This document shows positions 26,437-34,957 of a DNA stretch of 64,000 bases, piece by piece (position 1 is the first letter of the stretch; the number at the start of each line of letters is the position of its first letter). This DNA comes from Saprospiraceae bacterium. GTDB taxonomy: Bacteria; Bacteroidota; Bacteroidia; Chitinophagales; Saprospiraceae. Where the stretch lies: positions 1-64,000 of the forward strand of contig JAHDES010000015.1 in the NCBI GenBank assembly GCA_020628645.1, read 5' to 3'. The translations under genes and the position numbers were made by a program. The notes under the pieces are model-generated. The model saw only the letters and a list, made by a program, of their open reading frames with translations, was not told the origin of the DNA and made no database searches.

Positions 26437-29170
26437 AAAACCCACTAAATCCATCTTCTCGCCGTTTTTGCCAAGGGATGTTTATGAAATTAAGGGAAGA
26501 AGATGGACTCACCCTTAAATAAAATTGATACGTCCCACGAAAAGGTTGCCATTGTACGCCCATTTCCCAGCAATGTAATTTACGGAAGAAACCCACATCT
26601 GGATAAGTCAATCGTTCACTTGCAAAATCATAACCGATGTTTCCAACCGAGACCGACCATTTATCCGTAAGGTCAATATTTCCTCTAGTACTCAAGGAAT
26701 GCGTTTGTACATAAACCGTATCTGTTCCATCGGGTAGGGCATCCCATTTTAATACAAAAACATGGTTGATATTAAAGCGTTCAAATAAACTCAAGATGTC
26801 GTCTTTCGGAGCGGGACGTTGTGGTCGATCAGTAGGATTTTCTTCTCCTTCTTCTGGCTGTTTTTGAAATAATTCTCGTATTCGCCCCACAGAAATAGAT
26901 GAATTTAAACGAGCATCTGCACGTACAAAACGTACAGGTCGCCTACTATTTGCCCAATGAAAGGTATTAATACGTCTACCTACTTCATCGCTGGCATAAG
27001 GATCAAGTGTCGCTCCAAAATTGAAAGTAGTAATACCATTAAAAAGACGATGTGTACCACGCATAGTAATTTGACTATACTTCAAACTATCCGCAGCAAA
27101 ATTATAATTACCACTAATTACAAAATTATCTAATAAGCTAACTTTATTTTCAATCGAATCTTTTTTGGAATAAAATTTCGCTTCAAAATTATTGGTAATC
27201 GAATAGCCTAGACTCGCCGACAGTCCCGATGAAGAAGGGACACCATAAATCCCCCCTTGAAAGACCGAGAAAGTCTCTTCTACAAATTCACCATTAGCAT
27301 TGAGATATTCTACAGTTTTCAAATAACCTAAATCTGGATTAGAATAATCAGGTGTATATCCAAATGAAACAGAGGGACGCATAGAATGACGCAAGCCGCG
27401 CAACCAACCTTTATTTCGAGTCCATGTACCGAAAACTTGGGTGTTTAGCGATACGCCAGCTTGAAATTGTCCATAACGAGCAAAGCCATTATTTCGAATT
27501 TCTTCTAATGTACCATAGGAAACCGTATCCAAGCGAAGTACATTATCTGTACTATCTACATTATAAATAATGGTGGTATCTACTTCTACTAAATTATCAA
27601 ATTGTTTGTCGATAGAATTTAGATACCAAACTTCTTTGTAAGTCATATTGGGATTTAGACTAAAGTATTTGAATAACTTAAAAGAGGTATTGGCATTTAC
27701 ATCATGCTTCATTCCAAACTGCGCATCATCTAAAGTTTGTTGTGTAAATAGAGTAGAATCAGAAGTGATAAATTGATTACGCAACTGATTCGAATAGCGC
27801 ATTTGAATCTGTTCATACCAGCGTTCTTTTCCTTCTTTTACTTTTCGTTTAAAAGGATAAATACTTTGTGTCTTAAAATCAATAGTGGGTAAATTGATTC
27901 GAACCTCTCCTGAACGCGTATTTTGTGAGTGATTCATACTGGCATTAAACGTAATAGGCAAATCAGGAAATGCTTTACTAAAGGATACATTTGAGGTCAA
28001 TACATTTTGTAAAACGGAGCGAGCATCATTTTGTAACTGACTTTGATAATTGTTGGTTTGAATGTTCACACTTCCACTCAAACGTATGGTAGGATGCGCG
28101 CGGCTATCTTGACTATGACTCCATCCAATCGAAAAGGAAGGCGATACCACAGGTGCACCACGACTATCTTCATCTTTTAAACGGGCATAATTAAGGCGTA
28201 AATTTCCATTGTATTTATAACGTTTCCTATAATTGGTAGTCGCGTGTAAACCAAAAGTACCATTGAAGTAAATATCTGCCGTTAAACTCAAATCCATATA
28301 ATCATTAATCGGTAGATAATATCCTATATTTCTTAATCCAAATCCATATCGCTCCGAGTATTCGTAATCTCTTGGAAATAATAAACCTTGACGACGATTT
28401 TCAGTAATAGGAAAAAAACCAAAAGGAAGCCAAAGTGGGGTAGGAATCCCCATGATTTCTAAATTAGATGGCCCTACAACGACCACATCATTAGGAACGA
28501 GTTTCTGTTTTTGACTCCGTATACCAAAGTGGGGTTCAGGATGATCGCAAGTGGTAAAAATAGCATTTTGACTATAGACAAAATCTTTGATCTCGGTAGA
28601 ATCGGTTTCTCCTTGTCCGCTAAAAAATTTTGCTTTTGAGCCTAAAATATAAATATCATTGTATTGAGAAGTTACATCGTAAATGATCCCTTTTCGGGTC
28701 ATAAAATTATAACGCATTTTATTAGAAGTAAACTCTTGATCGCCTTCTTTGAATTTGGGTAAACCAAACTTATTGCCCAAACTATCTTGTGTGAATTCTG
28801 CCAGAACCTCATTTTTTTCATAATCAAAAATAATATGATTGGCATTTAGACTAATCGTCGTGTAAGAAACAGAAGCATCTCCATACAACAGTATTTTCTT
28901 ATTAATAATATCATAGATGATGGAGTCTTTAGCAGCATATTCGATAGGATCATCAAGCGCATCTTTTGAAACGGAAACATCAATTTTTGGAGATGGAATG
29001 CGATTGGAATCTACTTGTAAAGAATCATTTAAGGAAAGCTCGGTGGTATCTTTAGCAATAGATAAAGTATCTAAAGGAGTGCCTGTTTTTTGAGCAAAAC
29101 TTGTATTTACCCCACTCATTAATAGGAGTAGAACGATTAATCGGGATAATATTTGTGAAAGAATACTCAA
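26435..29170 (-). CDS. lptD: LptD-like outer-membrane LPS assembly protein
   Basis: The 911-residue protein has a signal peptide (MSILSQILSRLIVLLLLMSG, then NTSFAQ). An OstA/LptA-like beta-jellyroll is at about residues 75-200 (DSIIYDIINKKILLYGDASV, LNANHIIFDYEKNEVLAEF). A long C-terminal beta-barrel region with aromatic strand ends follows and finishes KRREDGFSGF. LptD inserts lipopolysaccharide into the outer leaflet of the outer membrane. The start is TTG at 29170: an in-frame TAG lies 12 bases upstream with no ATG between, and the next ATG (residue 18) would destroy the signal peptide. It is divergent from an amidase and mlaD, an arrangement known from other Bacteroidota. Confidence 0.85.
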   Translation of the reverse strand: MSILSQILSRLIVLLLLMSGVNTSFAQKTGTPLDTLSIAKDTTELSLNDSLQVDSNRIPSPKIDVSVSKDALDDPIEYAAKDSIIYDIINKKILLYGDASVSYTTISLNANHIIFDYEKNEVLAEFTQDSLGNKFGLPKFKEGDQEFTSNKMRYNFMTRKGIIYDVTSQYNDIYILGSKAKFFSGQGETDSTEIKDFVYSQNAIFTTCDHPEPHFGIRSQKQKLVPNDVVVVGPSNLEIMGIPTPLWLPFGFFPITENRRQGLLFPRDYEYSERYGFGLRNIGYYLPINDYMDLSLTADIYFNGTFGLHATTNYRKRYKYNGNLRLNYARLKDEDSRGAPVVSPSFSIGWSHSQDSRAHPTIRLSGSVNIQTNNYQSQLQNDARSVLQNVLTSNVSFSKAFPDLPITFNASMNHSQNTRSGEVRINLPTIDFKTQSIYPFKRKVKEGKERWYEQIQMRYSNQLRNQFITSDSTLFTQQTLDDAQFGMKHDVNANTSFKLFKYFSLNPNMTYKEVWYLNSIDKQFDNLVEVDTTIIYNVDSTDNVLRLDTVSYGTLEEIRNNGFARYGQFQAGVSLNTQVFGTWTRNKGWLRGLRHSMRPSVSFGYTPDYSNPDLGYLKTVEYLNANGEFVEETFSVFQGGIYGVPSSSGLSASLGYSITNNFEAKFYSKKDSIENKVSLLDNFVISGNYNFAADSLKYSQITMRGTHRLFNGITTFNFGATLDPYASDEVGRRINTFHWANSRRPVRFVRADARLNSSISVGRIRELFQKQPEEGEENPTDRPQRPAPKDDILSLFERFNINHVFVLKWDALPDGTDTVYVQTHSLSTRGNIDLTDKWSVSVGNIGYDFASERLTYPDVGFFRKLHCWEMGVQWQPFRGTYQFYLRVSPSSSLNFINIPWQKRREDGFSGF

Positions 29171-29261
29171 AAAATAAAGCTAATGTTAGTAAAGTAATGA
29201 AATGATTAATAATTTAGTGATAAGATATATTGTAATTATCTTTTTTAGAATCACACACACT

Positions 29262-30467
29262 ATGAGAATTCGTTTGCTTACACTTTTAATGTGCTGTTTC
29301 AGCTTTAGTGGGTTGTATCTCCCGCCTTCCTATTCTACCTGTACTCATATGCAACAACTCAATACGTATACCGATTATACGCAACCATTTGGTGCAAAGA
29401 TGGGCAAAATTATCAAAGAAAGTGGACAGCTCCCAAGGAATTATCAGATTAAAAAAGTGGTATTGGATCCGGGGCATGGTGGAAAAGATCGGGGTTGTAA
29501 GGGAGAAGGTACACAAGAAAAGGTAATTACTTTAAGTATTGCCAAAAAATTGGGTCGTTTAATCAAATCAGTTTATCCCAATGTAGAAGTCATTTATACA
29601 CGTGATCGAGATGTTTTTGTAGAATTACATAAACGAGCAGAAATCGCCAATTCAAAAGAAGCTGATTTGTTTATCTCTATCCATTGTAATGCTTTAAGTG
29701 TTCCAGAAGTAAGAGGATCAGAAACCTATGTGATGGGTTTACATACGGCAGAAGAAAATTTAGATGTTGCCAAACGAGAAAATGCCTCGATTTTGATGGA
29801 AAATAATTATCAACAAGCTTATGGCGATTATGATCCTTATTCTTCGGAAGGGCATATTTTTCTCTCCATGTATCAAAATACTTATTTAGAACAAAGTATC
29901 CTTTTAGCGAATTCAATCGAACGACAAATTAAAAAAATAGGACGAAAAAGTAGAGGGGTCAAGCAAGCGGGCTTTGTCGTATTGCGCCAAACTGCCATGC
30001 CAAGTGTATTGGTAGAAACAGGCTATTTAACCAATGCAAATGATAATACTTATCTTTCTTCTACATCTGGTCAAGAACAGGTGGCGGCAGCCATTTTAAA
30101 GGCATTTACGGCCTATAAAAAAGAAATGGAAACCGAAGCTCCAGTTGTAGCAGTAAGCCAAAAGTCGATGTCATCTTATTCTTCTTCCACTACTTCCAGT
30201 ATTTATTTTAGAGTGCAATTAGCATCGAGTGCGAGCCGCCTTAATACCGAATCATCTCCTTGGAATAAAATTGCCAATACCATCGAACTTAGCAAAGAAG
30301 ACAATCTATACAAATACCTAACTCATTCGCTTACCACTTACAATGAAGCACAAGTATTGAAACAACAACTCCAGGCACAAGGCTTTCCTTCTGCATTTGT
30401 AGTAGCTTATGAAGGGGCGCATCGAATTCCAGTAAAAGAAGCAAAAGATCGACTTTCTCAAAACTAG
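29262..30467 (+). CDS. N-acetylmuramoyl-L-alanine amidase with SPOR-like tail
   Basis: The protein is 401 residues from the ATG at 29262, whose product begins with a signal peptide (MRIRLLTLLMCCFSFSGLYL). An earlier TTG-type start would add 20 residues. The Amidase_3 domain follows, with zinc-ligand motifs VLDPGHGGKD, the R.DVFVELHKRAEIAN segment, SIHCNA and the catalytic VLVETGYLTN. It cleaves the bond between N-acetylmuramic acid and L-alanine in periplasmic peptidoglycan during cell separation or remodelling. The C-terminal 85 residues (YFRVQLASSASR, ending FPSAFVVAYEGAHRI) look like a SPOR domain that binds denuded septal glycan. It is divergent from lptD and 120 bases upstream of mlaD. 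Confidence 0.92.
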   Translation: MRIRLLTLLMCCFSFSGLYLPPSYSTCTHMQQLNTYTDYTQPFGAKMGKIIKESGQLPRNYQIKKVVLDPGHGGKDRGCKGEGTQEKVITLSIAKKLGRLIKSVYPNVEVIYTRDRDVFVELHKRAEIANSKEADLFISIHCNALSVPEVRGSETYVMGLHTAEENLDVAKRENASILMENNYQQAYGDYDPYSSEGHIFLSMYQNTYLEQSILLANSIERQIKKIGRKSRGVKQAGFVVLRQTAMPSVLVETGYLTNANDNTYLSSTSGQEQVAAAILKAFTAYKKEMETEAPVVAVSQKSMSSYSSSTTSSIYFRVQLASSASRLNTESSPWNKIANTIELSKEDNLYKYLTHSLTTYNEAQVLKQQLQAQGFPSAFVVAYEGAHRIPVKEAKDRLSQN

Positions 30468-30530
30468 GACTTCCCTTTTCTCGTTTTTAAGAATAGGTAA
30501 TAGATAATTCTATCTAAAAAAAGATAGGGA

Positions 30531-30563
30531 TTTCTTTAACCTCTATAAAAATAACTACATTTG
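30531..30563 (+). promoter_or_regulatory. putative promoter of the mlaD-like gene
   Basis: TTTC at 30531-30534 is followed after 21 bases by TACATTTG at 30556-30563, an exact TAnnTTTG. The ATG is 25 bases further on. The gene may thus have its own promoter besides any read-through from the amidase gene. Confidence 0.5.
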
Positions 30564-30587
30564 TGTCTTCATTAACCTCATAAGTAT

Positions 30588-31646
30588 ATGTTCTCCTACG
30601 AAACTCGAATTGGTATTTTAACGGTAGTCTCTATTGTTATGTTAATCTGGGGCTATAAATTTATCAAAGGGAAAAATATTTTAAGTTCTTCTACCTTACT
30701 TTATGTTGAATACGATGATATAGATGGACTTTCTATTTCCGAACCTGTTAAATATCGAGGCTTTCAAATTGGTGTAGTAGGAGATATTACTCGTAATAAT
30801 GAGAAAGATAATCTTCTTGTTACACTTGATGTAGCTAAGGATGAACCCATTCCTAAAAATGCAGTTGCCAATATCGTAACGACAGGCTTTATGGGAGGGC
30901 ATGCTATAGAACTGACGTTTCCTAAACCTTGTACAGGAGGCGATTGTGCAAATAGTGGCGATTATATTGAAGGGCGTACGAAACGCATGTTGGCTTCAAT
31001 GGTCGGTACACCAGATGAAGTAGGGGTTTATATTGATGAGTTTAAAAATAATATTGGAGATATTGTCGATACCCTTCAAAATAAATTAGGCGGGGAAGAT
31101 GGTCAAGCGAGCCAGACAATGAATGACATTAACACCATTCTAAATAATCTCAAAAATACAACTTCTCGTTTGGATGCTATGATGGCACGATCAGGTGGAA
31201 AGATTGAAGGAATGCTTGCTAATATGGAATCCATTACTGCCAATTTAGAAGCCAGCAATGCCGATATTAAAAATATCATTAGCAATGCCAATGCCATGAC
31301 GAATGATCTTAAAAATGCTAATTTAGGAACAACCGTCACGAAAGCTAACACGGCAATGGATGGTGCTACTGATGCGATTGCTAGTTTAAAAACGACATTA
31401 GCTTCAGCAGATGGAATGGTGCAAAAACTGAATGGCTTGATCGATCAAGTAAAAAGTGATGATAATACGCTCGGTATGTTAATGAACGATAAGGCGATTT
31501 ATGATGATCTAGATGCTACCTTGAAGAATATGAACTTTTTACTCCAAGATTTACGCCTTCATCCAGAACGTTATCGTCGTATTCTTTCCAAGAAAAAAAT
31601 GCCTTACGAAGCACCTGTGAATGATCCCGCTACTTCTGGCAATTAA
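30588..31646 (+). CDS. mlaD: MlaD/MCE-family lipid transport protein
   Basis: The 352-residue protein has one N-terminal membrane anchor (residues 6-23, RIGILTVVSIVMLIWGYKFI). A single MCE domain follows (about 37-115: VEYDDIDGLSISEPVKYRGF, GVVGDI, IVTTGFMGGHAIELTFP). After it comes a long helical region with many Asn, Ala and Met (TMNDINTILNNLKNTTSRLD) and a C-terminal segment NMNFLLQDLRLHPERYRRIL that is typical of Bacteroidota MCE proteins. MlaD binds phospholipid between the inner-membrane ABC transporter MlaEF and the outer membrane. MlaE and MlaF are not in the window. It shares a cluster with lptD and the amidase, consistent with envelope biogenesis. Confidence 0.9.
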   Translation: MFSYETRIGILTVVSIVMLIWGYKFIKGKNILSSSTLLYVEYDDIDGLSISEPVKYRGFQIGVVGDITRNNEKDNLLVTLDVAKDEPIPKNAVANIVTTGFMGGHAIELTFPKPCTGGDCANSGDYIEGRTKRMLASMVGTPDEVGVYIDEFKNNIGDIVDTLQNKLGGEDGQASQTMNDINTILNNLKNTTSRLDAMMARSGGKIEGMLANMESITANLEASNADIKNIISNANAMTNDLKNANLGTTVTKANTAMDGATDAIASLKTTLASADGMVQKLNGLIDQVKSDDNTLGMLMNDKAIYDDLDATLKNMNFLLQDLRLHPERYRRILSKKKMPYEAPVNDPATSGN

Positions 31647-31652
31647 TCTTCC

Positions 31653-32201
31653 ATGAAAAAAGCCATTCGTAATCAATACAGTGAATTAGGAGTAGAAGCG
31701 TACTATGAGCAGCATGGTGCTGATTACGAAAACCCTCATTTTGAGCAGATCAAAGCCCTATTACATCAAAATCAAGAAAAAATTGATTATACGCATGTAC
31801 TTGATTTGTGCTGTGGTAGTGGAGAAGTAAGTGAAGTAGTACTAGAACTAGGAGCAAAACAAGTAACAGGACTCGATCCTTTTACGGGGATAGCGTTCAA
31901 ACGACGAATTGGTCAAGAGGCACTTTCTTTGTCATTTCAAGATATTATTCGAGGTAAATTAGAAGGGCAATTTTCTTCCATCATCTGTAGTTTTGCTATG
32001 CATCTTTGCCCTGAAAAGCAATTGTATCCATTAGTCATGCAATTATTTCAGCATGCGTCTCAATTGGTCATCCTCACACCCCACAAACGCCCCGATTTAA
32101 GTGCCCTTGATGACGTGCATCTAGCCTTTGAAGATTTTGCCTTGACGGAACGGGGAAAAAAAGTGCGATTAATGAGTTATGTACCACGAATGCACGAATA
32201 A
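31653..32201 (+). CDS. small class I SAM-dependent methyltransferase
   Basis: The 182-residue protein has the class I motif I VLDLCCGSGEVSEV (about residues 50-63), an acidic motif II (GLDPFTG) and the post-motif strand SSIICSFAMHLCPE. It starts 7 bases after mlaD, so the two are probably co-transcribed. The substrate is unknown. The last six residues (VPRMHE) and the TAA stop are encoded by the outer end of the repeat that flanks the GxxExxY cassette (32181 onwards). The natural C-terminus has therefore probably been replaced by insertion of that cassette; the core fold up to KKVRLMSY looks complete. Confidence 0.8.
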   Translation: MKKAIRNQYSELGVEAYYEQHGADYENPHFEQIKALLHQNQEKIDYTHVLDLCCGSGEVSEVVLELGAKQVTGLDPFTGIAFKRRIGQEALSLSFQDIIRGKLEGQFSSIICSFAMHLCPEKQLYPLVMQLFQHASQLVILTPHKRPDLSALDDVHLAFEDFALTERGKKVRLMSYVPRMHE

Positions 32202-32229
32202 GCCACCCGAATGCTCAGCTTTTCGAATC
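32181..32229 (+). repeat. left inverted repeat of the GxxExxY cassette, copy 1
   Basis: The 49-base unit starts GTACCACGAATGCACGAAT and ends GCTTTTCGAATC. Its first 21 bases code for the end of the upstream methyltransferase (V-P-R-M-H-E-stop). Confidence 0.75.
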
Positions 32230-32236
32230 TCCCAAA

Positions 32237-32283
32237 ACCACGAATGGACGAATGGCTTTCCGCTAAAGCTCTTCTTTTCGAAT
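32237..32283 (+). repeat. left repeat of the GxxExxY cassette, copy 2 (direct)
   Basis: A diverged direct copy of the preceding unit: ACCACGAATGGACGAATGG at the start and CTTTTCGAAT at the end, spaced 37 bases against 36 in copy 1. It shares CCGC(T)AAAGC with the right-end copy. Confidence 0.65.
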
Positions 32284-32341
32284 TTATCATTTTCAAAATA
32301 AAAATTAGTGGTATCTTCGACTATTTAATTTAGATGAGAAA

Positions 32342-32713
32342 ATGGCTATAATTTACAAAGAGGAATCCTATAAAGTTATAGGTATTTGTATGGAAATACA
32401 TAACCAACTGGGAAATGGATTTTTAGAAATTGTCTATAAAGATGCACTAGAATATGAATTTCAACAGGCTAATATTCCATTTCAACGAGAACAAAAATAT
32501 GAAGTGAACTATAAAGGAAAAATATTACCTCACCACTTCTATGCAGATTTTGTCGTTTATGATAAAATTATTCTCGAAGCGAAAGCAGTGTCTAGTTTAG
32601 TAGAGTGGCATGAAGCACAAACGCTCAATTATCTCAAAGTATCCAACTTAAAATTAGGCTTATTAGTCAATTTTGGTCAAGAATTACTCATTTATAAACG
32701 CTTGTTATTGTAA
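32342..32713 (+). CDS. GxxExxY family protein
   Basis: The 123-residue protein has the family signature GNGFLEIVYKDAL (G-x-x-E-x-x-Y) at about residues 26-38. Further conserved segments are the F..E..Y.V.YKG....H.ADF stretch and ILEAKAV, and LGLLVNFG near the end. The D..E.K arrangement (ADFVVYDKIILEAKA) resembles a PD-(D/E)xK nuclease-like core, which is the fold usually suggested for the family. The biological function is not established. The gene is the only cargo of a 590-base unit with inverted terminal repeats. It is orientated with the upstream methyltransferase but has no recognisable promoter. Confidence 0.9.
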   Translation: MAIIYKEESYKVIGICMEIHNQLGNGFLEIVYKDALEYEFQQANIPFQREQKYEVNYKGKILPHHFYADFVVYDKIILEAKAVSSLVEWHEAQTLNYLKVSNLKLGLLVNFGQELLIYKRLLL

Positions 32714-32721
32714 GTAATGAT

Positions 32722-32770
32722 GATTCGAAAAGCCATGCTTTGCGGGAGGAAATTTGTGCATTCGTGGTAC
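32722..32770 (-). repeat. right inverted repeat of the GxxExxY cassette
   Basis: Read on the minus strand it begins GTACCACGAATGCAC and ends GCTTTTCGAATC, exactly as the left copy does, with a diverged centre. The next bases are the A-run of the terminator of the GIN operon, so the cassette lies tightly between two transcription units. Confidence 0.75.
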
Positions 32771-32802
32771 AAAAAAGGAGTTACCCCTTGAGATAACTCC
32801 TT
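32771..32802 (-). terminator. intrinsic terminator of the ABC-GntR-GIN operon
   Basis: On the minus strand AAGGAGTTA pairs with TAACTCCTT (9 bp, 10-base loop) and is followed by six Ts. It lies 30 bases after the stop codon of the GIN-domain gene. Confidence 0.85.
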
Positions 32803-32831
32803 CTACAAATCAACTAATCAAATTTTTTTTT

Positions 32832-33581
32832 TTAAAAGGCTTCGATATTTCCTGCACCACCAATGTATCGGTCTACATTGCTTGGATCGCCCTTGTAGCG
32901 TATATTCCCTGCGCCAAATATTTTTGCATTAATTTGTGTGTTCGTGTGTACTTCTGCATCACCTGCACCATATATTTCGACTTTTCCATTTTCAGCAACT
33001 AAATTTTTAGCGAAAAAATTTCCTGAACCATAGCAAGAATAACTTACAAAGTTTGTCGTTCCACTTAATTCGATATCTGCGGCTCCATTCAGCGAAGTTT
33101 CAACTGTTTTTGCAGTAATATTATCTAATCGAACATTTCCCGATCCTGTAATAGCAATAGATAATTTTTCAAAAATAAATGTGCTATCTGAGTAAATATC
33201 TACCGAACCATCTATGGCTATCGATTCAAAAGTGGGAAGACTTATTTGTAATAAAGGACGTCGCGTTGTTCGAAGATGATACGTATTATCATGTTCTATC
33301 CGTAATCCATCTTTATCTTGTACGACTTTAATATGCTCTAAAATGTTTTCTTCTGCGGTGATTTTTAAAGAAGGAGCACCTTTTATAAGCTCTACTTCAA
33401 AATTGTCACCGAATGATAGGTGCTGATAATCCGTTAAGGGGATTTCTTTATTATTCATGTTTTCGTTACCATTTATTATCTCCTTTTGAACCATAGTAGC
33501 CCGTAGTGTGACCATAAATGTAAGGACACAAAGTAGAATAAGACCAATAGTGCCGAAAAATATTTTATTACTAGTTTTCAT
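32832..33581 (-). CDS. GIN-domain (DUF2807) putative auto-transporter adhesin
   Basis: The 249-residue protein has one N-terminal hydrophobic segment (residues 7-27, signal or anchor). It then has a DUF2807/head-GIN beta-helix with regular Gly-rich turns: AIDGSVDIYSDS, ITGSGNVRLDN, LNGAADIELSG, YGSGNFFAKN, YGAGDAEVHT, FGAGNIRYKG, IGGAGNIEAF. Each turn adds one strand of a parallel beta-solenoid facing outside the cytoplasm. The function is not established; such proteins are widespread in Bacteroidota. It is the last gene of an operon with a GntR regulator and an ABC exporter, so it may be the sensor or cargo-binding partner of that system. Confidence 0.88.
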   Translation of the reverse strand: MKTSNKIFFGTIGLILLCVLTFMVTLRATMVQKEIINGNENMNNKEIPLTDYQHLSFGDNFEVELIKGAPSLKITAEENILEHIKVVQDKDGLRIEHDNTYHLRTTRRPLLQISLPTFESIAIDGSVDIYSDSTFIFEKLSIAITGSGNVRLDNITAKTVETSLNGAADIELSGTTNFVSYSCYGSGNFFAKNLVAENGKVEIYGAGDAEVHTNTQINAKIFGAGNIRYKGDPSNVDRYIGGAGNIEAF

Positions 33582-33642
33582 TATTAATTAGATTGAAAAA
33601 TGAATATAAAAAGTTGGTTTTGAAGGTTTAATACAGGATGTA

Positions 33643-34011
33643 TTAAGCTTGCCCGTTTTTCTGTTCTTTATACAGTTTTTGCAATTCTTCAAAAGAAATT
33701 TCTAAAAGATCCATCATTTTGAAAAACTCAGGAAGATTCTGATTGATAAATTGTTGTTTCTTCATTTGTTTAATCTTTTTAAGGGCATCTTCTGCGATGA
33801 AATAACCAATGCCTCTTTTATTAAAAATAATATCTTGATCTTGGAGATAAGAGAAGGTACGCATCACGGTATTGGGATTCACTTGTATCGTGGAGGCCAT
33901 TTCCCGTACCGACTGTATGCGCTCTCCTTGCCGTAATTTGGAGGCTAAAATTTCCTCGCAAATGTGATCGGCAATCTGCATATAAATGGTTTGACTTTTT
34001 CTAAATTCCAT
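33643..34011 (-). CDS. YtrA-type GntR family repressor
   Basis: The 122-residue protein is a short GntR protein with an N-terminal winged helix: IYMQIADHICEEILASKLRQ, then RIQSVREMASTIQVNPNTVM. A roughly 50-residue helical tail follows. This size and lack of a ligand domain are typical of the YtrA subfamily, which represses ABC-transporter operons that respond to envelope stress. It lies between the permease and GIN genes on the same strand. The operon promoter carries a 24-base near-perfect palindrome (35834-35857) starting at the expected transcription start, which is the likely binding site. Autorepression is an inference from this layout. Confidence 0.9.
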   Translation of the reverse strand: MEFRKSQTIYMQIADHICEEILASKLRQGERIQSVREMASTIQVNPNTVMRTFSYLQDQDIIFNKRGIGYFIAEDALKKIKQMKKQQFINQNLPEFFKMMDLLEISFEELQKLYKEQKNGQA

Positions 34012-34134
34012 AATTACTTTTGTTTTAAATCACTGGGGTCAATTCATTTGGTTTTTAGAGAGAAAAGAAGATTATTGGAGATATAAATAGAAATTATTTG
34101 ACGTTCTAAGTCAATAAGTCCTATATCCAAAATC

Positions 34135-34920
34135 CTAGACTTCTTTCTCTTTGAGTTTAAAATAAGCGACGACCCAAGTAAATAATGGGATAGCGAGCCA
34201 CATTAAATATTCTAAAATAGTAGGCATTCTTTTACTCATAAAATCTTGAATCCAGGGTGCGGGTTCGCGCCCGTCATGTGGAGGATGAATTTCCCATCCA
34301 TGAAAGAAATCATAAAAAATGACTCGAAAAAAGATAAAGACGATCAATCCAAATATAGCTCCTAAAACAGCGATGGAAGCGATGGTTTTCACGGCTGAAA
34401 AATTTCCAAAAACAACAGCTCCCAGCAAAAAGATACCTGATAAACTAATATACAATTTGATGAAAAATAGGATCATTGTATTTGATGGACTAAAATCAGG
34501 AAGCGTGCAACCCATCGTAGCCATGATGATTGGCTTTATTATCATAAAAAACAGTGCATAAAGTGCTACAAATACAATTGGGAAAAGAATGATGCTTTCA
34601 ATCCATTTTGTGGTGAATTTTTCCAAATTGGAAGCTGGTAAGGTCAAGTAAAATTGACGTTCATGCTCCCGATTCAACTCATTAAAAAGGACACTAGTAA
34701 ACATAAATCCAATGAAAAGAATCGCAAATCCGAAAAAATTGAGGTGAAAAGGATCACTAGGATCAGGATTAGGAGAACTATCTCCATTTAAAGTAGCTAC
34801 AAAGACACATATGCCAAAAAATGCAGCTATGGAGCCTAAAATTTTGATGTAGTTCGTACTGATGTCAATCTTGAGTAATTGAAGCAGCCGAGCTGGATTA
34901 AGTAAAGTATTGGTATTCAT
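34135..34920 (-). CDS. ABC exporter permease subunit
   Basis: The 261-residue integral membrane protein has about six hydrophobic helices: near residues 28-46, 63-82, 112-132, 150-172, 180-205 and 240-256. It has no nucleotide-binding domain and no periplasmic loop of note. It begins with a short cytoplasmic stretch (LLNPARLLQLLKIDISTNYI). It belongs with the ATPase gene 37 bases upstream as an ABC-2-like or YtrC-like exporter. The transported substrate is unknown; related GntR-linked systems respond to cell-wall antibiotics or peptides. It is followed by the GntR regulator gene. Confidence 0.8.
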   Translation of the reverse strand: MNTNTLLNPARLLQLLKIDISTNYIKILGSIAAFFGICVFVATLNGDSSPNPDPSDPFHLNFFGFAILFIGFMFTSVLFNELNREHERQFYLTLPASNLEKFTTKWIESIILFPIVFVALYALFFMIIKPIIMATMGCTLPDFSPSNTMILFFIKLYISLSGIFLLGAVVFGNFSAVKTIASIAVLGAIFGLIVFIFFRVIFYDFFHGWEIHPPHDGREPAPWIQDFMSKRMPTILEYLMWLAIPLFTWVVAYFKLKEKEV

Positions 34921-34957
34921 AATATTTTTAATCTTCAGATGAATTAATGGAGTTTAG

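Larger units (their letters stand above)
32181..32770. mobile_element. 590-base GxxExxY cassette with inverted terminal repeats
   Basis: The left end (32181-32229) and right end (32722-32770) are inverted copies of one 49-base sequence. The outer 15 bases (GTACCACGAATGCAC) and inner 12 bases (GCTTTTCGAATC) match perfectly and are the same 37 bases apart on both sides, with a degraded middle. A second direct copy of the left repeat follows (32237-32283). Between them lies one gene, the GxxExxY protein. No transposase is present, so if mobile it is non-autonomous. GxxExxY genes are often multicopy in Bacteroidota, which is known; the boundary and mobility here are inferred. Confidence 0.6.

Noticed and set aside
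29362-29388. CGTATACCGATTATACGC resembling the ends of the 101-base element
   Set aside because: It lies inside the amidase coding frame, has no second end and no TAA pair; chance similarity.
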